Below are positions 7,575-11,489 of a DNA stretch of 11,489 bases, in pieces (position 1 is the first letter of the stretch; each line of letters opens with the position of its first letter). The position numbers were made by a program, and so were the translations under genes. This DNA comes from SIG565 sp045601525 (GTDB lineage: Bacteria > Bacillota > Clostridia > Oscillospirales > Acutalibacteraceae), in the NCBI GenBank assembly GCA_045601525.1, contig JAZRZR010000006.1, positions 1 to 11,489 of the forward strand. Direction: 5' to 3'. The notes under the pieces were generated by a model that worked only from the letters and a program-made list of their open reading frames with translations, searched no databases and had not been told where the DNA came from.

Positions 7575-9413
7575 ATGAAAAAGAATTTCAAAAATGTGCT
7601 ATTGTATATATTGATTCCGATTGTGCTAATCGGTTCAGTAGCGTTAGCATCATTTTCAGGAAATAAAACAGCCCAAACCAAATATTACGAGGTTGTAGAT
7701 TTAATCGTAACCAATCAAGTTTCGGCTTATGAACTTAATTTGTATAGCGGCGAACTTCGTTACACAAAGCGTGCCGATGGTAAAACCTATCGTTACACCG
7801 TTGCCTCACCCGATATCTTTTATAACGATGTTAACGAAAAGGTTATGGCTATAAACGATGAGTATAGAGAAACCGACCCCGCACTTATGATTAAACAAGA
7901 TTATAAGAGCGGTAGTGCGGCTTCTTGGCTTATCGAGCTTTTGCCCACCATTTTAATGTTCGGCATTATGATTTTCTTTGTTGTAATGTTTATGAAGCGC
8001 ATGGGATCGGCAATGGGCGGCGACAAAACTATGAGTTTCGGCAAATCCCGTGCTAAAAAGGCCGACGGCAAAAAGAAAACCACCTTTGCCGATGTTGCAG
8101 GCGCCGATGAAGAAAAGGAAGAGCTTGCCGAAATAGTTGAGTTTTTGAAGAGCCCTTCAAGATTTAATGAACTTGGTGCCCGTATTCCTAAGGGCGTATT
8201 GCTTGTTGGCCCTCCCGGAACAGGTAAAACCTTGCTTGCCCGTGCGGTTGCAGGTGAAGCAGGCGTGCCTTTCTTTAGCATTTCGGGTTCCGATTTTGTG
8301 GAAATGTTTGTAGGCGTGGGTGCATCCCGTGTAAGAGATTTGTTCGAACAGGCTAAAAAGGAAGCCCCCGCAATTATATTCATTGATGAGATCGATGCCG
8401 TAGGCCGTCAAAGAGGCGCAGGCCTTGGCGGCGGTCACGATGAAAGAGAGCAAACCCTTAACCAGTTGCTCGTTGAAATGGATGGCTTTGGCGCTAATGA
8501 AGGCGTTATAATTATGGCGGCAACCAACCGCCCCGATATACTCGATAAGGCACTTTTGCGTCCCGGCCGTTTTGATAGACAAATTACTGTTAATTACCCC
8601 GATGCAAAGGGTCGTGAGGAAATTTTGAAGGTACACTCACGCTCAAAACCCTTGGGTCCCGATGTATCGCTTGAAACTATTGCAAAATCAACCTCAGGTT
8701 TTACCGGTGCCGACCTTGAAAATCTGCTTAATGAGGCTGCTCTTCTTGCCGCCCGTAAGGGACTTAAGGCTATAACCCAAGAGCAAATCGAAGAGGCAAC
8801 AATAAAGGTTGTTATGGGCACTGAAAAGCGTTCGCATATCGTTAAGGATAAGGATAAGTGGATAACCTCTTATCACGAGGCAGGTCACGCAATCGTGTCT
8901 TACCATTTGCCAACGCAAGACCCCGTTCACCAAATTTCAATTATTCCTCGTGGTATGGCGGCAGGCTACACAATGTATTTGCCAACCGAGGAAAAGGGTC
9001 ATGTTTCGAGAAACACTATGCTTGAGCAAATTTGTTCCTTGCTTGGCGGTCGTGCGGCCGAACAACTAACACAGGACGATATTTGCACAGGCGCCTCAAA
9101 CGATATTCAGCGCGCCACCGAACTTGCGCGTAAAATGGTTACAAAATTCGGTATGAGTGAGAAATTGGGTCTTGTGGCCTACGGAAACGATAATAACGAG
9201 GTTTTCCTCGGCCGTGATTTTTCCTCAACACCTAACTATTCCGATAAGATTGCCGCAACAATTGATGAGGAAATCGAAAATATTGTTATGACACAGTATA
9301 AAAAAGCTCTCGATATTTTGTCGGCAAATATGGAAAAATTAGGCCTTGTTGCCAACGAACTTTTCTTAAATGAAAAGATTGATGGCGAGCGCTTCCGCGA
9401 AATTATGCAATAA
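7575..9413 (+). CDS. ftsH: ATP-dependent zinc metalloprotease FtsH
   Basis: This membrane-bound AAA+ protease degrades misfolded membrane proteins and selected regulators. The N-terminus has a first membrane helix at about 8-27, an extracytoplasmic domain to about 115, and a second helix at about 119-141 after W118. The AAA module has Walker A GPPGTGKT (212-219), Walker B FIDE (D271, E272), and RPGRFDRQ with likely arginine fingers R332 and R335. The M41 peptidase has HEAGH at 434-438 (zinc ligands H434 and H438, catalytic E435) and the third ligand D510 in SNDIQRAT. Its 612 residues are slightly short of B. subtilis FtsH (about 637) because the variable C-terminal tail is minimal. ATG 7575 follows AAAGGA (7562-7567) with 7-nt spacing. 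A terminator begins 2 nt after the stop. Confidence 0.97.
   Translation: MKKNFKNVLLYILIPIVLIGSVALASFSGNKTAQTKYYEVVDLIVTNQVSAYELNLYSGELRYTKRADGKTYRYTVASPDIFYNDVNEKVMAINDEYRETDPALMIKQDYKSGSAASWLIELLPTILMFGIMIFFVVMFMKRMGSAMGGDKTMSFGKSRAKKADGKKKTTFADVAGADEEKEELAEIVEFLKSPSRFNELGARIPKGVLLVGPPGTGKTLLARAVAGEAGVPFFSISGSDFVEMFVGVGASRVRDLFEQAKKEAPAIIFIDEIDAVGRQRGAGLGGGHDEREQTLNQLLVEMDGFGANEGVIIMAATNRPDILDKALLRPGRFDRQITVNYPDAKGREEILKVHSRSKPLGPDVSLETIAKSTSGFTGADLENLLNEAALLAARKGLKAITQEQIEEATIKVVMGTEKRSHIVKDKDKWITSYHEAGHAIVSYHLPTQDPVHQISIIPRGMAAGYTMYLPTEEKGHVSRNTMLEQICSLLGGRAAEQLTQDDICTGASNDIQRATELARKMVTKFGMSEKLGLVAYGNDNNEVFLGRDFSSTPNYSDKIAATIDEEIENIVMTQYKKALDILSANMEKLGLVANELFLNEKIDGERFREIMQ
9274..9302 (+). 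promoter_or_regulatory. candidate internal promoter in the ftsH 3' end
   Basis: TCGAAA (9274-9279) and TATAAA (9297-9302) are separated by exactly 17 nt inside the ftsH coding sequence, about 155 nt before the methyltransferase start. It lies upstream of the terminator at 9416, so its transcripts would still have to pass that hairpin. The -35 match is poor (4 of 6) and chance occurrence is likely. Confidence 0.15.
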
Positions 9414-9415
9414 AT

Positions 9416-9440
9416 AAACGGGCGGTTTTCCGCCCGTTTT
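9416..9440 (+). terminator. intrinsic terminator after ftsH
   Basis: A perfect 10-bp inverted repeat (AAACGGGCGG / CCGCCCGTTT) with a TTTT loop begins 2 nt after the ftsH stop codon. It ends in four T before AATAAA. The GC-rich stem is strong but the U-tract is short, so termination may be partial. This would let some transcription continue into the methyltransferase and hslO genes, which begin only 17 nt further on. Confidence 0.85.
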
Positions 9441-9456
9441 AATAAAGAGGTTGTCT

Positions 9457-10200
9457 ATGGGTTCTTATAAAGAGTTTTCCTTTTTTTACGATGCGCTAAC
9501 AAGCGATGTCAATTATAAAGGTATGGCAAAATATTTGCTGTCATTGTTTAGAAAGTATGATAAAAAGCCAACTTTATTGTTAGATATGGCGTGTGGCACA
9601 GGTAATCTTTCTTTTTTACTTGCTAAAGAGGGAATAAGTGTTATTGGCGTCGATGCTTCGGAAGAAATGCTTTCGGTAGCCAATGAAAAAAAGGTGCAGT
9701 CGGATAGCGATGTTATGTTTATTTGCCAAAAGGCAGAAGAGCTTGATTTGTATGGTACGGTTGATGGGGCGATTTGTAGCCTTGATAGCCTTAATCATAT
9801 AACTGATTATAAAACTTTTAGTAAAGCCCTCAAAAAAATCGCACTGTTTTTAGAGAAAGAGCGTCTTTTTATATTCGACCTTAATACCGAATATAAACAC
9901 CAATCTGTATTGTCGGACAATACCTTTGTAAAAGAAACAGACGATATATATTGCGTGTGGCAAAATACATATAAACCAAAGAAAAGATTAACCGAAATAT
10001 CCCTCGATATTTTTGAAAAAAGGGGCAATTCGTATAACCGTTTTACCGAGCAGTTTTGCGAGAGAGCATATACTGCCGTTGAGGTCGAAAAAGCGGTATT
10101 GGCAGCGGGACTTAAAATAGAGGCAGTTTATGCGGAAAACAGTTTGGATGAATCAAAAAGTGATACCCAACGGGTAGTTTATGTAACAAGAAAGGTATAA
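9457..10200 (+). CDS. class I SAM-dependent methyltransferase, substrate unknown
   Basis: The protein of about 247 residues has a seven-strand Rossmann methyltransferase fold. The glycine-rich motif I DMACGTG lies at 43-49, the acidic end of strand 2 is D66 in GVDASEEML, and a motif IV-like segment reads CSLDSLNHI. The N-terminus (YKEFSFFYDALTSDVNYKG) resembles the YqeM-type small-molecule or uncharacterised methyltransferases of Firmicutes. The substrate cannot be read from sequence. I start at ATG 9457 rather than the in-frame TTG at 9451: AAAGAGG (9444-9450) abuts the TTG but sits 6 nt from the ATG, a normal spacing. The gene occupies the position of coaX in the B. subtilis ftsH-coaX-hslO order. 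It ends 2 nt before hslO, so the two are probably co-translated. Confidence 0.88.
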   Translation: MGSYKEFSFFYDALTSDVNYKGMAKYLLSLFRKYDKKPTLLLDMACGTGNLSFLLAKEGISVIGVDASEEMLSVANEKKVQSDSDVMFICQKAEELDLYGTVDGAICSLDSLNHITDYKTFSKALKKIALFLEKERLFIFDLNTEYKHQSVLSDNTFVKETDDIYCVWQNTYKPKKRLTEISLDIFEKRGNSYNRFTEQFCERAYTAVEVEKAVLAAGLKIEAVYAENSLDESKSDTQRVVYVTRKV

Positions 10201-10202
10201 TT

Positions 10203-11075
10203 ATGGGTAAACTTATTAGATGTATAACAAGTAACGGTCAGGTTATGGCGACCGCCGTTGATACAACCGATATCGTGGCTCGTGCCGAGCAAATTCACAC
10301 CACCTCGGCAGTAGTAACAGCAGCACTCGGTCGTTTGCTTACAGCCGCATCAATGATGGGCAATATGCTAAAGGGTAGGGATAACTCTCTCACTCTTCGT
10401 GTGGCGGGCGGTGGGCCTACAGGTGCGCTTATTGCCGTTTCGGATTTTAACGGCGATGTTAGAGGTTATGTTAGTAATCCTGTTGTTGAATTGCCCCTTA
10501 ATGAAAAGGGCAAACTTGACGTCGGCGGCGCAGTTGGCCGTGAGGGTAGCCTTTATGTTATTAAAGATTTAGGCCTTAAAGAGCCGTATAATGGCTCGGT
10601 TCCGCTAACCTCGGGTGAAATAGCCGAGGATATCACAGCATACTATGCATTAAGCGAGCAAACTCCAACAGTTTGCGCCTTAGGCGTTCTTGTAAATCCT
10701 GACCTTACTGTAAATGTAGCGGGTGGATATATTATTCAGTTACTTCCTGCTGCCGAAGAGGCAACGATTGAAAAATTAGAAGATGGCATAAAAGATATTC
10801 CCTCAATAACAAAGATGCTAACCGATAAAATGAGCCTTGAAGAAATTTTGCGCTTGGCACTTAAGAATTTTGAGGTAGAGGTTCTATACGAACAGGATAT
10901 TGAATATAAATGTAATTGCACAAGGCAAAGGGTAGAAAAGGCGCTTATAAGTATGGGTAAAAAAGAACTTACCGATATGGCAAACGAGATGGATAGCGCT
11001 GAAATCAAATGCCATTTTTGCGATAAGATTTATGATTTCACAAAACAAGAGTTAGAGGCACTGGCAAACTCATAA
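10203..11075 (+). CDS. hslO: 33 kDa redox-activated chaperonin Hsp33
   Basis: Hsp33 is a cytoplasmic holdase activated by oxidation: disulfide formation releases zinc and partly unfolds the linker, exposing client-binding surface. The 290-residue length is standard. The N-terminal domain shows MGKLIRCITSNGQVMATAVDTT, then TTSAVVTAALGRLLTAASMMG and the GDVRGYVSNPVVELP region. The C-terminal zinc switch is complete: C237 and C239 (CNC), a 30-residue spacer, then C270 and C273 (CHFC). This fits the family CXC-X27-32-CXXC pattern, so the redox sensor should work. ATG 10203 is 2 nt after the methyltransferase stop, with AAAGG at 10191-10195. No GC-rich terminator follows; only T- and A-tracts lie between this gene and the tRNA promoter. 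Confidence 0.97.
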   Translation: MGKLIRCITSNGQVMATAVDTTDIVARAEQIHTTSAVVTAALGRLLTAASMMGNMLKGRDNSLTLRVAGGGPTGALIAVSDFNGDVRGYVSNPVVELPLNEKGKLDVGGAVGREGSLYVIKDLGLKEPYNGSVPLTSGEIAEDITAYYALSEQTPTVCALGVLVNPDLTVNVAGGYIIQLLPAAEEATIEKLEDGIKDIPSITKMLTDKMSLEEILRLALKNFEVEVLYEQDIEYKCNCTRQRVEKALISMGKKELTDMANEMDSAEIKCHFCDKIYDFTKQELEALANS

Positions 11076-11085
11076 AATTTTTTTC

Positions 11086-11133
11086 AAAAAAACGAAAAAA
11101 ACAGTTGACAATCGCGTTCGGTTATGGTAATAT
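11086..11133 (+). promoter_or_regulatory. tRNA operon promoter with upstream A-tracts
   Basis: A consensus -35 TTGACA (11105-11110) is followed by a 17-nt spacer and TAATAT (11128-11133), preceded by TGG that fits an extended -10. An overlapping TATAAT (11131-11136) is a better hexamer but would need a 20-nt spacer. Two seven-A tracts (11086-11092 and 11095-11101) sit just upstream of the -35, as in UP elements of stable-RNA promoters. Transcription would begin near 11140, about 50 nt before the first tRNA. Confidence 0.8.
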
Positions 11134-11136
11134 AAT

Positions 11137-11186
11137 GCTTGTCGCTGGTGAGTTTCGTGAGGGAAGCAATGCCGCGTGGCACAAGC
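11137..11186 (+). repeat. inverted repeat flanking the tRNA leader
   Basis: GCTTGT (11137-11142) and ACAAGC (11181-11186) are perfect inverted copies bracketing nearly the whole leader, ending 2 nt before tRNA-Val. With an extra A-T and T-G pair the stem could reach 8 bp (11135-11142 with 11181-11188). A small GCC/GGC hairpin (11171-11180) lies inside. It could be a processing stem, but the left arm overlaps the predicted transcription start and may be only partly transcribed. Confidence 0.3.
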
Positions 11187-11188
11187 GT

Positions 11189-11264
11189 GGGAGCATAGCT
11201 CAGCTGGGAGAGCATCTGCCTTACAAGCAGAGGGTCACAGGTTCGAGCCCTGTTGTTCCCACCA
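11189..11264 (+). tRNA. tRNA-Val(TAC)
   Basis: The 76-nt cloverleaf includes an encoded CCA. Acceptor GGGAGCA pairs with TGTTCCC (one G-T), the D stem is GCTC/GAGC, and the anticodon stem TCTGC/GCAGA holds loop CTTACAA with anticodon TAC at 11222-11224. The T arm is ACAGG/CCTGT with TTCGAGC. It decodes GUA and, with wobble modification, other valine codons. It is the first gene of the tRNA cluster. Confidence 0.97.
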
Positions 11265-11269
11265 TTTGT

Positions 11270-11346
11270 GGCCTGGTAGTTCAGCTGGTTAGAACGCTAG
11301 CCTGTCACGCTAGAGGTCGTGGGTTCGAGCCCCATCCAGGTCGCCA
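11270..11346 (+). tRNA. tRNA-Asp(GTC)
   Basis: The 77-nt cloverleaf has an encoded CCA. Acceptor GGCCTGG pairs with CCAGGTC (one G-T), and the anticodon stem CTAGC/GCTAG holds loop CTGTCAC with anticodon GTC at 11304-11306. The discriminator is G, as expected for tRNA-Asp. It is separated from tRNA-Val by 5 nt, so it is processed from a common precursor. Confidence 0.97.
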
Positions 11347-11349
11347 TTC

Positions 11350-11425
11350 GCCTCTGTAGCTCAGTCGGTAGAGCAGGGGACTGAAAATCCCCGTGTCATT
11401 GGTTCGATTCCGATCGGAGGCACCA
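11350..11425 (+). tRNA. tRNA-Phe(GAA)
   Basis: The 76-nt cloverleaf has an encoded CCA. Acceptor GCCTCTG pairs with CGGAGGC (one T-G), the D stem is GCTC/GAGC, and the anticodon stem GGGGA/TCCCC holds loop CTGAAAA with anticodon GAA at 11383-11385. The discriminator is A. Only 3 nt separate it from tRNA-Asp. Confidence 0.97.
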
Positions 11426-11430
11426 TTTAT

Positions 11431-11489
11431 GCGGATTTAGCTCATCTGGTAGAGCGCCACCTTGCCAAGGTGGAGGTAGCGAGTTCGAG
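11431..11489 (+). tRNA. tRNA-Gly(GCC), partial at window end
   Basis: The first 59 nt of a tRNA are present: the 5' acceptor strand GCGGATT, a D arm GCTC/GAGC, and the anticodon stem CCACC/GGTGG with loop TTGCCAA and anticodon GCC (11464-11466). The sequence stops inside the T loop (GTTCGAG), so the 3' acceptor strand and CCA lie outside. The cluster may continue further. Confidence 0.93.

Noticed and set aside
7901..8383. Antisense open frame of 160 codons opposite ftsH
   Set aside because: It lies wholly within the highly conserved AAA domain of ftsH, its protein is low-complexity and Ser/Pro/Ala-rich without a recognisable domain, and no ribosome binding site stands out. It is a shadow of ftsH codon use.
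8157..8636. Second antisense open frame of 159 codons opposite ftsH
   Set aside because: It overlaps another antisense frame and the conserved ftsH core, and resembles no known protein.
9451..9456. TTG start for the methyltransferase
   Set aside because: The ribosome binding site AAAGAGG directly abuts this TTG with no spacing, whereas the ATG at 9457 has a normal 6-nt spacing.
11078..11092. T-tract followed by A-tract after hslO as a terminator
   Set aside because: Seven T and seven A separated by one C cannot form a usable loop with a stable stem, and the A-tracts are better explained as part of the tRNA promoter's upstream region.
11105..11359. Open frame of 84 codons across the tRNA promoter and first tRNAs
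   Set aside because: It runs through the -35 element, two complete tRNAs and into the third; its protein is the translation of tRNA sequence, a common false call.

Overview
The window carries a gene-dense, single-strand block of housekeeping genes from a low-to-moderate G+C Gram-positive bacterium, most likely a Clostridia member (Oscillospiraceae-like or a related uncultured gut lineage). The reasons are the RNase J / GdpP / HprT / FtsH / Hsp33 gene set typical of Firmicutes, strong AGGAGG-type ribosome binding sites, a TTG start, and tRNA genes that encode their own CCA ends. The taxonomic call is inference from protein character; no lineage-specific marker was identified.

Layout, all on the + strand: ribonuclease J (58-1881), the c-di-AMP phosphodiesterase GdpP (1910-3856), ribosomal protein L9 (3862-4302), replicative helicase DnaB (4345-5715), tRNA-Ile lysidine synthetase TilS (5708-6994, overlapping dnaB by 8 nt), hypoxanthine phosphoribosyltransferase (7012-7560), FtsH protease (7575-9413), a GC-rich intrinsic terminator (9416-9440), a class I SAM-dependent methyltransferase (9457-10200) and the redox chaperone Hsp33 (10203-11075). 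A strong-looking promoter with upstream A-tracts (11086-11133) then drives a tight tRNA cluster: Val(TAC), Asp(GTC), Phe(GAA) and Gly(GCC), the last cut by the window edge. There is no gene-free stretch longer than about 115 nt.

Two neighbourhoods that are separate in Bacillus subtilis (gdpP-rplI-dnaB and tilS-hprT-ftsH-coaX-hslO, lying on either side of its origin) are joined here into one run. Gaps from rnj to ftsH are at most 42 nt, so this may be one long transcript. The theme is core information processing (RNA decay, translation, replication, tRNA decoding) together with stress and second-messenger functions (c-di-AMP turnover, purine salvage, membrane proteolysis, oxidative-stress chaperone). 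A methyltransferase occupies the place between ftsH and hslO where B. subtilis has coaX.

I found no mobile element, CRISPR array, phage gene, toxin-antitoxin pair or candidate new system. The points worth a second look are modest: the lysine-rich RNase J extension, unusual residues in otherwise conserved GdpP and DnaB motifs, the terminator placed directly before the methyltransferase start, and an inverted repeat in the tRNA leader.
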